From Allacma fusca (taxonomy: Eukaryota; Arthropoda; Collembola; Symphypleona; Sminthuridae): 64,000 bases of DNA. Location of the stretch: positions 31,186,001 through 31,250,000 of the forward strand of contig OX359246.1 of assembly GCA_947179485.1 (NCBI GenBank), in the 5' to 3' direction. A model generated the notes under the pieces. That model saw only the letters and a program-made list of their open reading frames with translations, had not been told where the DNA came from and did no database searches. Made by a program: the position numbers and the translations under genes. Shown here one piece after another: positions 36,712 to 48,893 of the stretch. How positions within the stretch are numbered: position 1 is the first letter of the stretch; each line of letters starts with the position of its first letter.

Positions 36712-37741
36712 ATCCGTGCACTGCACTGATTTGAGCAAACTTCGTTTGCATGTGCAGGAAAGTGAAACTTGTATTAAAAGATTTATAGTAAGTAGGCATT
36801 GGCATATCGGTCATTTTTTAAATATCGTTAATATCGTTATCGTTCATCCTAAAAATGACGATAACGATATCGATGGACGATATAACGATATTTGTTTCAA
36901 GTTGAAAGGCATCGGTTAATAACATAAAATATAAAAATAGTCGACCGAAGTATTGATGGTTAATTAAATACTCACCTTATTACTATTAATTTTTCTGGAA
37001 CTGGTGAGAACAATAAGGAATCACGCAGGTTCCACCAGGTGTATTTTGATTCCAGCAGAAACAAACTTGGTATTAATTACAGAAAAACTGGTTCTGACAA
37101 TGAGCAAATAAAGAAGTTACACTTATGTTTAACGTATGTTTTTACATACGTATGTTTTATATACGTACGAGAAAACCAGGAATTTACATGGTATTATTAT
37201 GAGCTGACTGACATGATGTTTTGAATTAGCTAATATGCATTAAAATGTTGGGGGTGAATCATTATTTGGGGAATTGAACCACGTATTTACGATATGGAAA
37301 CTGACCGATATATCGTTCATAGGTTACGAGAATTATCGTTCAATTATCGTTTCGAAAAATGTACGATATGGACGATAATATCGTATGGCTATATCGGTAT
37401 GCCAATGCCTAATAGTAAGGTAGGGAAATAGATTTGGATTGTAATCGGTAAAGGTCGCATGTCCGTACGTCAATCCGTTGGAAAGATAGCAAATGCAAGA
37501 TTTTTTTGATAATTATATACAGAAAATAATTTTCTGAGGTCAAACGGTTGACCTCAGGTCACCGAAGTTATCAGAAGGCACAACTAGATTTTATGACCGA
37601 TGTTTTGGTGAAGGTCACATGTCCCTAAGTCATTCCGTTGTAAAGATATGGCTACCACAAGATTTTGTAATGACGGACGGACGGACGGACGGACGGACGG
37701 ACGGACGGAATACACTCGTGCATAAGAAAGTTTCACTTTCT
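36712..37741. mobile_element. Insertion with a GGAC microsatellite inside the receptor pseudogene
   Basis: Non-receptor DNA lying exactly between two colinear receptor pieces, with TAAAAA-like sequence at both edges that could be a short target duplication. It contains a pure GACG/GGAC tetranucleotide run (37675-37709), GTCCGTACGTCAATCCG text like that near 930-950, and a palindromic GAAAGTTTCACTTTC at its right end. It also hosts another element at 36793-37411. Family unknown. Confidence 0.55.
36793..37411. mobile_element. hAT-like element with ATATCG arms
   Basis: Ends TAGGCATTGGCATATCGG at 36793 and its near-perfect complement ending CCAATGCCTA at 37411. The 8-bp duplication is ATAGTAAG (36785-36792 and 37412-37419). 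Arms repeat CGATAT, ATCGTT and ATCGATGG words. The core is AT-rich and non-coding. It is nested inside the insertion at 36712-37741. Confidence 0.87.
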
Positions 37742-37862
37742 AAAAACGAGTTGAATGACGACACCGTAATAGCAGGGTTTTAGTTAAAACTGTTATATGT
37801 ACATCAACTGAAATCCCTCAATGCCAGTCAAGGACGTCAGGACATGAATGGGTAAACCCGTC

Positions 37863-39944
37863 CAGTATTCAAAGGCCAGCCTTCAAAGAAGGCTTCATTG
37901 AAGGTGGCTGACCGATTTTTTTAGCCCAGAGAAGGTTTATGGAAGGTAGGCTGATTTGTTTCCCGAAGGTCGAGGGAATTCTTCATAAAATGTATCAAAA
38001 ATGGTAGGCGAAGGAAGAGCTGGTTAAAATTATACACAGTTTAGTCATTTACTGTAATGAGATTATTAAAAAACTCTCAGCTGTCAACAAATAGACATAA
38101 TTCAAACGAATGCCAATATTTACCTGCGCATTATTATACATTTTTCTACTTTATGAGTTTAGATGCCCTATACGAAAAAACTTATAAACCAAGGTGAAAA
38201 GATTAAATAAGAGTAGTGAGAGTAGCTCCCCCTGCAAAAACCCGGAAGTTATTCGGATCTTCGGCGAGAGCTAGTTATTGATTCGGATAAAAATTTGTTT
38301 GTTTGTAGAGCGCCGAGATTTCGAACCTCTCTCTCGAATAGTTTTTCCCATATGATACCATGCCCCACATGCAAATACATATGTATAGAAACCAGAATGT
38401 TAAGCTTGCGCCATCTGTAATATTCAATTCTAATTTGTTCAGCTTTCGTCCGGACAGATAAAAAGCAGGTAATCCTGACAGTCGCACTAACGATTTTCAG
38501 CTTCCCTGACTATAGACACCCAGACATTCACAATAGGGTCTTTCAGCTTCGCTTCCCCCCTACACACCATCTGTGACTGGCACTAATAAATGCAAAGTCG
38601 CCAAGGCGGCGAAGTGAAACGGCATGGTTGTGTCGATTTTGTAACATCGTTCATAAAAGGTTTGCTCAGGGATATTTGTACTTCGGACAGCGTCTTTAAT
38701 TTAAATGCGGCACTTTTTTGATTCCTGAGGTCAAACGGGTTGCCCGGTATTCTCCAAAATCGGTAGGGTTATTATTATATAAATTGTATTCATTGTATGA
38801 TGTACTTTCTAAATAGAAATGTTAAAGGAGTTAACGTAATTACCAAGTTACTAGAAAATACTGCTAGCAAATTATAAAACCTTTGTAGTTACATATGTAT
38901 GTATATGTAACAATATAACTATAAAAAAATATGGCGCTTTTTGCAAATTCTTTTCTACTACAGTAAAATCTCTTTATAACGGCCGCTTTGTAACGGAATT
39001 CTCATTATACCGGACGCATTTGTTCATCCCCACCAAAAGTAGTTGTGTAAGCATATAATGTCCACTATAATCATATAACGCAATACTGTTTATACCAGAC
39101 AAAAATCCAAGCTCCCTTGCGATTCCGTTATAAACAGATTTTACTGTATAATATCCGTGAATTTCTTTTGTGAATTTCTTACGTGTCGTTAACGTAAGAC
39201 ATTGTCAAATCACATCCATTTCATTAAATGTGAAAGCGTTAAATGCACAAAAATACACATCAACATCGGACGTTACTCACAATACAATGATTAAACAAAT
39301 ATTGTTTTAACCACAAAAAAGTCGAATACATGCCTGTACTTTATATCCGCGGTTATTTGGCAATTTTATTGTCTGGGTCAATTACAAACTGTGCCAATGT
39401 GTCATGTACGCCGAAACATGGCGGTCATCTCAGAAATATGAGCTTAAATTTTTATTCCAAGACCAACAAGGTGAAATATTTTCAATTTCCATCTAGTTTC
39501 TATTAAGATTAATACCACCTCATCCATGGTTGCTTCGGATGTGATATGAATTAAAAACATAGATACATATCATATATGTTCTTGTGTAGCTCATACAAGT
39601 AGGTTAGTATGTGTTGTTTTCTATATCCCTATTGAAGAGAACAATAATTATTTCAATAGATGGCTGATTTTTTAAAAGAACAAAATTTGACGTAGATTAT
39701 GACATCTAACGTTTACTAAAATCGGCTTTCTGCAATGTCATTCTGTAGTTACATTCATGCATGAAAAATATCTAGCGCAATAAATTTATGCGCAAGTAGG
39801 TGACATGAACTTTTAGTTGCGGGCTTAATTATAGGCATGCATAAGTAAAAAACATTTGAATATGGGGAGTGTGTTTACATGCGAGTGTTAAGACATTTTA
39901 TGGGGTACCGTTGAGAATAGAGGTTGGACGGTGTGCCCATCAGG
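37863..39944. other. Repeat-rich intergenic region
   Basis: 37863-38010 is a GAAGG-word repeat like that at 26070-26170. At 38280-38330 a minus-strand sequence with a tRNA-type B box lies next to GGCGCTCTAC and may be a SINE remnant. No gene supported. Confidence 0.4.
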
Positions 39945-41015
39945 CAGGGTTGCTGATTTTTTTGAAAAAAATCAAATAAATCTGATTTTTTTGATTTAAA
40001 TCAATATTTTATGATTTAAATTCAAAATTTTATAGTACGATAGAATTTCCATACAAATTTTTGGATTTTAATTTTCCTAATAATATTGTGCACTGCTGTC
40101 ACCAATGAAACTTGAACAATCAATCAAATGTATTGAGAGAAAATTACAAAGGCAAGTCAGCTACCTAATATGAAATAAAAAGTGGGTAAAGGCCAATTCC
40201 AAAGATAAACAGTATTTTTTATATTGTAACAATTTGGAATTAAGTTGTCTTTGAAGCCAAACACTGTGTAGGACAGATACCAGCTGTCTTATTTGAATTT
40301 TTATTGATTTATGTATACATAAATATATTTATATGTAATTATATAAAATGTGCGCAGTGTGTGCATATACAGTGTTTCGGGATGAGATGGTAGAGTATGT
40401 TGGGACAGAAAAATTATTTGCAAATTGGGAATATACCGTTTAAACAAGTGTGAATATCTCTCCGCACAAGAGTAACATTTAAAAAATGCAAAATTCACAG
40501 TCAAATCTTGCCACTTTAAACGGTACTCTTTTAGAAAGATTGGATATTGGGATGTTTTTGTAGTTACTGAGTTTCTGTTAGGGACGAGACAATTTCGGAA
40601 TGTAAACATTGTCTCCGTGTTATTTCCCTGGATTTTGTCCCTGGATTTTGAAACGAGGCGGAATCTTCTGTGGGGCATAACAATTGTCCCCAGCAGAAAC
40701 TCTAGTATCTGTATTATATAATACTTCAAAACTCACTCATATCCAAATTTTATGGCACTTTGACAGCTTGACAGATAATCAATATATCAACGTGCCCAAA
40801 TTATCCTGAAAATTATCAAAATCCAAAATGGTTTTATACCAAAAATTTGTAAAATCAAAAAAATGCACGTTTTACAACGTTTGGAGACGTAAAATTAAAT
40901 TTTACCTAACCGCAAAAGTTGAAGAGTCAATTTTGATTTAAATCAATGATTTATTTGTAAAAAATCAAGTGATTTAAATCTTGATTTAAATCAAGATTTA
41001 AATCAAGCCACCCTG
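39945..41015. mobile_element. hAT-like element with GATTTAAATC arms
   Basis: Starts CAGGGTTGCTGATT at 39945 and ends AATCAAGCCACCCTG at 41015. The 8-bp duplication is CCATCAGG (39937-39944 and 41016-41023). Arms at 39950-40035 and 40930-41005 are made of TGATTTAAATCAA words, and the core is non-coding. The minus-strand frame at 40301-40729 lies inside the core and has no transposase features. Confidence 0.88.
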
Positions 41016-41023
41016 CCATCAGG

Positions 41024-42256
41024 AGAGTGTTAAGGATAAGTGTAAAACATTTATTGGGGCGCAATGGTGTTATATTGGGAAATAATGTAATACATACGTT
41101 TTATAAATTCAAACATATTTTGTAAAGCGAGCCTGTGTGTAATAAAATGACAATATCAAAAATTGCTTGATATTTTCATTAGGACGATGTCCCCAGCCTT
41201 GCATTCTATTTTTAACACTGATGTCCAAGCCTCCTAATTTAGGCACTTTAAAAATGAGTGACTTACATCGCTATTTGAATAGCACATGACATTTTACAAT
41301 ATAAACCATAAAAAGATATGCTAAAAAGTTTTGTGAGTGAATTACAAACTTTTTGTTATTCCTTAAAAATGTTGACAAGCTTCCCGTTTTTGACTTTTGA
41401 CCAGATTGACAAAAAGTGTTAATCTTTTTTCTGGTGATTATACTCACAGCGGCTTTCACCTTCAGGTATCCCCAAATTCGTAACACGCTCTCTTTATTTA
41501 AACCATCTTTACAAATTCCGTATGAGAACTTTGGCTCTCTGGGGCCATTATTGTCCTCAAGCTGTTCTCGGGTATGACCAATCCGGGGAAAAAACCATTG
41601 GCAAAAGCGTTTCCTCCAATATAACATTTGTTACTGATGTTAGGTCAGTTACAGTATTCGCCCAAGGAAATATTCTTCTAAACAAATGACAAAACATTTT
41701 AGAAAACGCGGAAATAAATTTAATATGAAATTATTACATTTTTTACATCATTATCCCAAAAAATATGGACTGTGATGGTGAAAAGTGTACAGGAGGAAAA
41801 ATAACGGCAAGAATAAATTATCCTTGTCAATTTATTTTGTACATCACTTCATTTTTTAATTTAATAATTATCTTAAATTTGGGCTGGGCAGCTACATTTG
41901 ATTCAGTTGTCTCAAATGTGCAGACTTTTTGAAAGTTTGCAATGCGATCGCATTGGGCAACTAATTTTTGAATTCGGAACACGAAATGGGTATGCGATTT
42001 TTAGCTTCCTGAACCTCGTCAACAACGATATGTATGTAGGAGGTTTGTTCCCAAAATGAACCCTCCTTCATTTGTTAGAAGATTTCGGAAGTTAGAAGCT
42101 CACACAATGTACATATCCAGTTCGTTATCTGAGAACTTGCACTGAGGAATTTTTACACGGTACAAGTGACAAGACATTCAGAGGCATCTATGAAGGTTAT
42201 GTGTTATATGTCTTTCTTTCTTTTAAAAATCGCCAAAGCACAATATTCGAAAAGTT
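41024..42256. other. Intergenic; one unexplained minus-strand frame
   Basis: A 118-codon frame at 41271-41627 (minus) has no recognisable domain. Possible splice donors occur in it, but no partner exons were found, so it is not called as a gene. Confidence 0.4.
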
Positions 42257-43518
42257 TCAGTGCTTCAGAGAAATTAGAACCCGAACAGTATTTAGTACAA
42301 CAAATATAATGAAATTCGGGCTCGAGGCACGTTCCAGTTTGTTGAAGTCACCTACAAGAAACCCAATGTTAGGAATAGCACGGATTCTTCTGCAAATCAA
42401 TGGAGCATCCCGGAAGCACATCAATTTAGCTGTAATAAGTATTTTCCGCTTGAATTTCTGTATGTTGGCAGGTGCAGCAAACGCTTTATCGAAAATAGTG
42501 ACATAGGCAGTGGTGAGCTGAAAGGAAATTCCCAAGTACATTATCGCATCAAAAAGGGAATAGTGTATCCTGTAAACTCCAATTGATGCGAAGAAAATCG
42601 TCATTGTAATGCAGTAAATTTTGAAAGCAAACATATTGAAGCGCCTTCCGAGATTAAATAACTGAATCCAAAGTTGTAATTCTACAATATTTTTGACCTC
42701 ATCACGTAATTCTTGAACAGATATAAGTAGGCGCCGTTTTCTAGGATAAGTTTAAAGTATTTTATTTCATTCCTTAATAGCATCATTTGAATAAACGTTT
42801 TTACTAAATAATCTGTGCGTTGTGAAAACACACGAAGCTTGAAACTCACCCCAAGGACATTCTTTTGATCCCATTTAATACTCGGTCAACACAATTTTGG
42901 AAAAATATAGTCTATGAAGAGCAACACTCCTACATTTAACAACACTACCAGCGGTAATAGAGCTTCAAAGCTGGTCATTACAAATTTGATAGTAGAACTT
43001 CTCAATTCAGGTGAAAGCATTGAATACAAATGGTGATCATCACTTACCCTACAGAATACTCTATTTGAATGAATCAGTCCGAGGATTACACAATTTGAAG
43101 GCGCCAACATGGCGATGAATTCTTGAATCGTGAGCTGAAATAATCCTTTTGGTTTTGCTAACCAATTCTTCTTTTTAAAGAGGGAGTTGAATAATGACAC
43201 CGTAATTTCGGAATTTAAATTAAAACTGGCATACATCAATTGAAATCCCACGATGCCGGTCAAGGACGTCAGAATATGATGGGGTAAAGTTTGGATCCGT
43301 AAAGTTCGGTTAGCAAAGCGTACCAACATTATTGTTGTTGCTAGAATACCTCTGAGTCCGATCACAAATGTGAATCCCGTCCACATCTGGCGTCGTAAGT
43401 TAGAATTTTGTAAATATATTTTTCCAATATCAGGATAAACCTTTATAGGGATGATATTTAAAATCGACAATATTTTGAACAGCCGTAGGTTGAACTTGAT
43501 ATAACTTGGATTTACCAT
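42257..43518 (-). pseudogene. Family B receptor with a 2-bp deletion (gene B2)
   Basis: Same two-exon layout as its neighbours: exon 1 43518-42850 and exon 2 42740-42257. Exon 1 is 669 nt, against 671 nt in the close paralogue at 46551. The missing two bases lie near 42906-42912, in the segment coding the fourth membrane helix, and the frame then stops at 42886. Exon 2 (484 nt, exactly as in two paralogues) is intact with NIGFLVGDFNKLERAS. The copy therefore gives a protein cut after four helices unless the deletion is an assembly or sequencing error. A 236-bp block is identical to the paralogue; see findings. Confidence 0.78.
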
Positions 43519-45798
43519 GTTGTAATGTGAAATTTTTTATACACTTTAAAGAATTCTCAAATGTCTGTAAGGAAGCTAGTCCTTTAGAGAGACTCAGAAT
43601 CTGCAACAATTGTAGCGTCGAGTTTCAATTACAGAAGTATTCATTTCGATAATAGTTGTAGGAAGTTTATGTGGTGCATATTTGTGTGCACAGTTTAGTC
43701 ATTTACTTTAATGAGGTTATTCAAAAACTCTCAACTGTCAAAAAATAAATGCTTCCTACATTGATTATTATATATACAAATTTTATTTACAAATACATAC
43801 TTCATAAATAGAAATGACAGTGGAACTAAAGTAAATATCATATTAAGTTAATGGACAGTCAGGAAATTTGTTTTGTAGTTTTATTTAAATTGAATTGGTA
43901 GAACCCTTTTGAAAATGTATATTTTACTGTCACATTCGGGAAATTATATTCAAAGGCATACATTACATTCGTGTATAACATGTTGTTAAATTACATTCGA
44001 CTCATAAAAGATAAAAGCAGAACGTTAAATATGGATCTTACGCTATAATTATAGACAAAAATGATTTCCACAAAATACATAGAGCCAAAAGCATTACGTT
44101 GTTGTATTTACGGGTAGGCCGCGGTAAGAGTAAAAAATTCAGGGTCAGGGTAAGAGATTTCAACTTCGAATGTTGGGAAAACAAACTGCTGTAGAGTTAA
44201 ACTATGTGTTAGTGAAGCTTTTAAGCATATCATTTGGATTACATACCTTGTCTGAAAATGCGTTTTCCGTTATATGTTATAATATCTAATAAGATTTTTT
44301 AGACATTGCCTTTTTAGGTTTTTAGACAGTGACAATTTTGGCAAAACTACTTGCAGTCTGAAAGTGTTTTTCGGGCTTCACCGTAGACAACTCCAAATTG
44401 AAATCATTAAAAAGATTATACGGGGCTACCAGTTAAATGCATGTACATATGTAATGAACAAAAATTGTCATTAGATAGATAATTTTATTGGTCGGTTTGA
44501 CCTTGGCCCTTACAATCTGCACCAATTCATTACATTGCTTCAAAAAATATGAGAGAATTAGAATTTGGGTAAATAATAATTTAAGTATATGCATAAGTAA
44601 TAAGATATAGAGTGAATATTCGAAATTTGGTATGTTTCGAGCGGGCATAATAATGCTTTGGTATAGGTAAAAAGGTCCCTTGTCATTAAAAGGGCCATTA
44701 AAAAGTTCTGTACATTATTTCCTTATATATATTGAGATACATACAAAGCGAGATCTTTAAACCTATTCAAGTGCATAATGACTAAGTAGGGTGTATTTTA
44801 TGTGAAGCAAGATTTTAAGTGAATTGATACATTGATTTTAGTGTGTTGAACCCAACCTAACCTAAACTTTTCATTAACTTAAACCTGATTTACGTTGCTT
44901 TTACAGAGCTTAAAGCACTTTCTTTGGACCATCAAAGTTTAAATGCACAGTTTAAAATTCGTATAATTTAGAATAGCCGAACAATCCTAAGTAACGAGAC
45001 CCTACTTTAATAATGCCGTAAGCTGTTTTTATTTTGTTCATATGAAGCTAATAAGCCTAAGTGCTCTGAGTTCAATACTTATAGTTCTATAAAATATAAC
45101 CCCCTGAAAAGAAATGTTTGAATCTCGTAATGAGGCTACACTTAAACGTAAATTTTACCTGATTATATAGTTCAGAAGTGTGTTCGAATAAGGTGGACAA
45201 TTACGATTAAACTAAATCTTTAACGAATTCTAACCCTAATTCGAAGGTATTTGTTTTGTAAAATTAAAATTTCAATTCGATTTATTCAAATATTTGGAAT
45301 AAATCGAATTATTTAAGAAATGTTCATGTCTGAAGCTATGTCCTAAAACACGATGACTTTACAACTACATTTAAGTCAGAAAGTGTTTCGTATCTAAGGT
45401 TGCAAGATGCCTACTTTTTAGTAGACTAGCTACTATTTGGCAAGACAGTCTACTGTAAAAAATCGTGGTTTACTAAGACTACTATTCTAATGAAAATGAA
45501 TCTAATGTATACTTTTTCAGGTTTAGTTAATAGTAATTATTCTAAATTCATAGGCGACACCTACTTACCCTTTCAGATATTGGCATGCATATTATTTTGG
45601 GGGAAAATTTGTTTGCAAAAAGTCTAATGTAGCTGCTAGTGTTACCGTATATGCCAGACGCGCTTTAAAAATATTTTTAAACAAATAAAACTGATTTTCA
45701 GCTGTAATATATTTCAGTTTAAAAAGTGTTTTTACAAAATAATGTTAAAATTGAAAACTTGCTAACGCCAATTAAAGTTTTTTCATAGTCGTACCGAA
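43519..45798. other. Intergenic, little recognised
   Basis: About 2.3 kb AT-rich DNA. Near 45400-45490 a GTAGACTAG/CTACT-word patch resembles one arm of a fold-back element, but no partner arm was found. Confidence 0.4.
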
Positions 45799-46412
45799 TA
45801 GAGCATCTCGGGCGGTTAAAATTTGCGGGTAAACCCGTAAAAAGCCCGGCCCGTCCGGGCTTCGGGCGGGTACGGGTAAAATTTATTACGCTTGACGGGT
45901 TACGGGTGGGTACGGTCTTTTCAATACGGTTAAAAAAGACCGCGAAAGCCCGTAAAAGCCCGTGAAACAATTCATGAATGGTGCATGCAGGATAAGGGGT
46001 TTTATAAGTACATTGACTTGAATACATGGAACGATTTTCAAACATTTGTAATTTGACCTTTAAAACGAAGCCTTAACATTCAACGTCAACGAATTAAATG
46101 ATAGAAAATAGCCTGAAAATCGCAAGTTTGGAAAACATTTAAACAGATATTGGCTGACTACATGTTTCCATAAATTATGTGAAGTGCAATGAGTGCAGGA
46201 ATATTTTAGCAGGCAATCGCGCCAAGTAGAGACATCATCTCTGACTAAACATAATTGTAAGAATTCTGCAGTGGAAGCAACTCTTACCAATTTCCGTTAA
46301 AAAAAGTCGAAAATGCAAACTTGAATGAACAAATTGTTCTGGGTCTATTGCTATGGATTTACAAGCTGAACTAGTATTAACGGGCGGGCTACGGGCTTTT
46401 TTAAATTTTACG
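45799..46412. mobile_element. hAT-like element with CCCGTA arms, right end decayed
   Basis: The left end TAGAGCATCTCGGGCGG is preceded by GTACCGAA (45791-45798), and the same 8 bases follow the right end at 46413-46420. Arms contain CCCGTAAAAGCCCG and GGGCGGGCTACGGGC words. The right terminus lacks the mirror of the left end, but a solo copy of that mirror (CCCGAGACGCTCTA) is seen at about 55442-55456. Confidence 0.7.
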
Positions 46413-46550
46413 GTACCGAATGACCGGTTATAGTTTAGATTCACATTGGAATTGAATATCAGGTTCGGATCCAAGTTCAAGTTTGAATTGACGTTCGAGT
46501 TTTAATTTAGGGAGATATATAACTGTTATGTCTCTTTCTTTTCAAAAGTT

Positions 46551-47791
46551 TCAATGTTTGAAAGCAATTAGAACCCGAACAGTGTTTAGTACAACAAATA
46601 TAATGAAATTCGGGGTCGAGGCACGTTCCAGTTTGTTGAAGTCACCTACAAGAAACCCAATGTTAGGAATAGCACGGATTCTTCTGCAAATAAATGGGGC
46701 ATCCCGGGAGCACATCAATTTAGCTGTAATAAGTATCTTCCGCTTGAACTTCTGTATGCTGGCAGGTGCAGCAAATGCTTTATCGAAAATAGTGACATAG
46801 GCAGTGGTGAGCTCAAAGGAAATTCCCAAGTACATTATCGCATAAAAAAGGGAGTAGTGCATCGAGTAAATTCCAATTGATGTGAAAAAAATCGTCATTG
46901 TAATGCAGTAAATTTTGTAACCAAACATATTGAAGTGCCTTCCGAGATTAAATAACTGAATCCACAGTTGTAATTCTACAATATTTTTGACCTCATCACG
47001 TAGTTCTTGAATAGATATGAGGAGACGGCGTGTTCTAAAATAAGTATAAAATCTTTATCCCTGTAACCTTAATGTGACAGTGTACTTGTGAAGTGAGAAA
47101 AAACTAAGCTTGAAACTCACCCCAAGGATATTCTTTGCATTCCATTTAATACTCGGTCAACACAATTTTGGAAAAATATGATATCTACGAAGAGTAATAC
47201 CGCCGCATTTAACAACACTACCAGCGGTAATAGAGCTTCAAAGCTGGTAAGTATAAATTTGATGGTCGAACTCCTCCATTCTGGTGCAAGCATTGAATAC
47301 AAATGGTGATCAGCACTTGCCCAATGGAATACCAAAATTGAATGATTCAGTCCGAGGATTAGACAATTTGAAGGCGCCAACATGGCGATGAATTCTTGAA
47401 TCGTGAGCTGAAATAGTCCGTTTGGTTTTGCTAACCAATTCTTCTTTTTAAAGAGGGAGTTGAATAATGACACCGTAATTTCGGAATTTAAATTAAAACT
47501 GGCATACATCAATTGAAATCCCACGATGCCGGTCAAGGACGTCAGAATATGATGGGGTAAAGTTTGGATCCGTAAAGTTCGGTTAGCAAAGCGTACCAAC
47601 ATTATTGTTGTTGCTAGAATACCTCTGAGTCCGATCACAAATGTGAATCCCGTCCAAACCTGTCGTCGTAGCTTCGACTTTTGTAAATACATTTTTCCAA
47701 TGTCCGGATAAACCTTTATAGGGATGATATTTAAAAGCGACCATATTTTGAATAGCCGTAGGTTGAACTTGATATAACTTGGAATTACCAT
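46551..47791 (-). CDS. Seven-TM chemoreceptor-like protein, family B (gene B3)
   Basis: Exons 47791-47121 and 47034-46551, phase-2 intron, about 384 residues, intact. It opens MVIPSYIKFNLRLFKIWS like its paralogues. Membrane segments include WTGFTFVIGLRGILATTIML, HHILTSLTGIVGFQLMYASF, LLPLVVLLNAAVLLFVDIIF, KIYCITMTIFFTSIGIY and NFIIFVVLNTVRVLIAF. The C-terminal GFLVGDFNKLERAS motif is conserved. It is very close to gene B2 (42257), which it probably duplicated with. Likely a sensory receptor at the neuronal surface; ligand unknown. The family assignment is by topology and clustering, not by a classical gustatory motif. Confidence 0.72.
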
Positions 47792-48099
47792 GTTTTGGTA
47801 TGAAATTTCTTGAAGATTTTGTTCAAATGGTTGTATCGCTGTACTGGAATGACCCAGAATGTACCGAATTTATAGTGACTGGGGATTCGAGTTTCAATTA
47901 CCATATTCACTTCGATATTAATGCGAATGTTCTTTTGATGTATGTACATATGCAAATATAAATTGTTTTACTCACTTAAGAAATTGAAATTATTCAAAAA
48001 TTGTTTACTCTGTAAAATTGTTTCCGACAATGTTTATTATTTATACAAACTAGATATGATTGTAGGAATACTTACTAAATAAGAAAGTCATTCGCTATG

Positions 48100-48310
48100 A
48101 ACATGATAGGTGAAATCTGGAGCCTTCACGTTGGATTAGTAGAGCGTACCAATAAAATTATTGTTACTATAAAACCAATTAGAGTGCGATAGCAAACGAT
48201 CGTATATTACACCGTTTTAAGTATATTTTCCCAAGATTTGGCCGAACTTCTGTGATGATAATGCTCAAAATCTGCCATGTTTTGAATAATCGCAACTTGA
48301 ATTTGTTATG
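48100..48310 (-). pseudogene. 5' remnant of a family B receptor
   Basis: The strip 48140-48310 aligns with the first ~75 codons of gene B3. Shared words include AGCGTACCAA, ATTATTGTT, TATTTTCCCAAG-like, GATGATAAT, CCATGTTTTGAATA and CAACTTGAATTTG. The frame is not open and the rest of the gene is missing. The remnant is cut off at about 48312 by the next repeat. Confidence 0.65.
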
Positions 48311-48311
48311 A

Positions 48312-48893
48312 TGAGGGTAGTGCATCGCATGGGTTCAAAACAGTCGAACCTGAACCAAAACCTGGACCCAAACTTTGGGTACCTCAAAAGTGTGAACCTG
48401 TACCTGAAAATGTACCCATTTAACAGGTTCAAATATTTCGATCCTGAACCTGACATAATTGCATTTTTGTAGTACCCGCACCTGACTAGTACCTGATCCC
48501 GAAAAAGTACCCAACAGACAACCTGAACCCGGGTATTTTTGAACCGGACCTGAACATGTTTGGGTACTTGAGAATCCGAACTTTTTTAAAATTTTATCTT
48601 GTATTAAAAGTACAAATATTACAAAATATATTTAAAATGAATAAGAATGCAAGTTCTCTGGTTCCTGGGACACCCTGCCATTGCTTTTGCGATGGAAATT
48701 ATCTTGGAAGCTTGAAATTCTCCGGCCTTTAACTTTCAATTAATGAACCCAAACATTTCAGATCTTTTGTGATCAGGTTCAGGTCTTTCATGTGTTACAC
48801 CTGGTCCTGACAGGTAAAATCAAAACGGGTTTTTCTCTGTACCTGGTCCTGAACCTGTACCCAATTTCACGGGTAAAAAATATTGTACCCAGA
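48312..48893. mobile_element. Element with ACCTGAACC arms, right end not found
   Basis: Left terminus GTAGTGCATCGCATGGGTTC at about 48316, followed by CTGAACC/GTACCC words to 48560. An AT-rich core runs to 48770, and complementary GGTTCAGG/CAGGTCCTGA words continue to 48890. The expected right end (GATGCACTA) is absent, and a minisatellite begins there instead. It looks like the other hAT-like fold-back elements but lost its right end. Confidence 0.6.

Larger units (their letters stand above)
36396..37862 (-). pseudogene. Family B receptor pseudogene, split by an insertion
   Basis: Bases 36396-36711 match the 3' half of exon 1 of the gene at 46551-47791 (shared words include TTTTGGAAAAATATG, AAAGCTTCAAAGCTGGTCA-like and GAGCTGAAATAGTCC). 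Bases 37742-37862 match the adjoining 5' part (GTTGAATGACGACACCGTAA, CAAGGACGTCAG). About 1.03 kb of foreign DNA separates them. Exon 2 and the extreme 5' end are missing, and stops and indels are present. Confidence 0.8.

Noticed and set aside
38290-38400. Minus-strand B box with GGCGCTCTAC, possible tRNA or SINE
   Set aside because: Cloverleaf does not close; no SINE ends or duplication found.
41271-41627. 118-codon minus-strand frame
   Set aside because: Longest unexplained frame in this stretch, but no homology recognised, no partner exons, and Lys/Asn-rich AT-driven composition at its end.
45400-45560. GTAGACTAG/CTACT-word patch as another fold-back element
   Set aside because: Only one arm is visible and no 8-bp duplication or terminal repeat was found.
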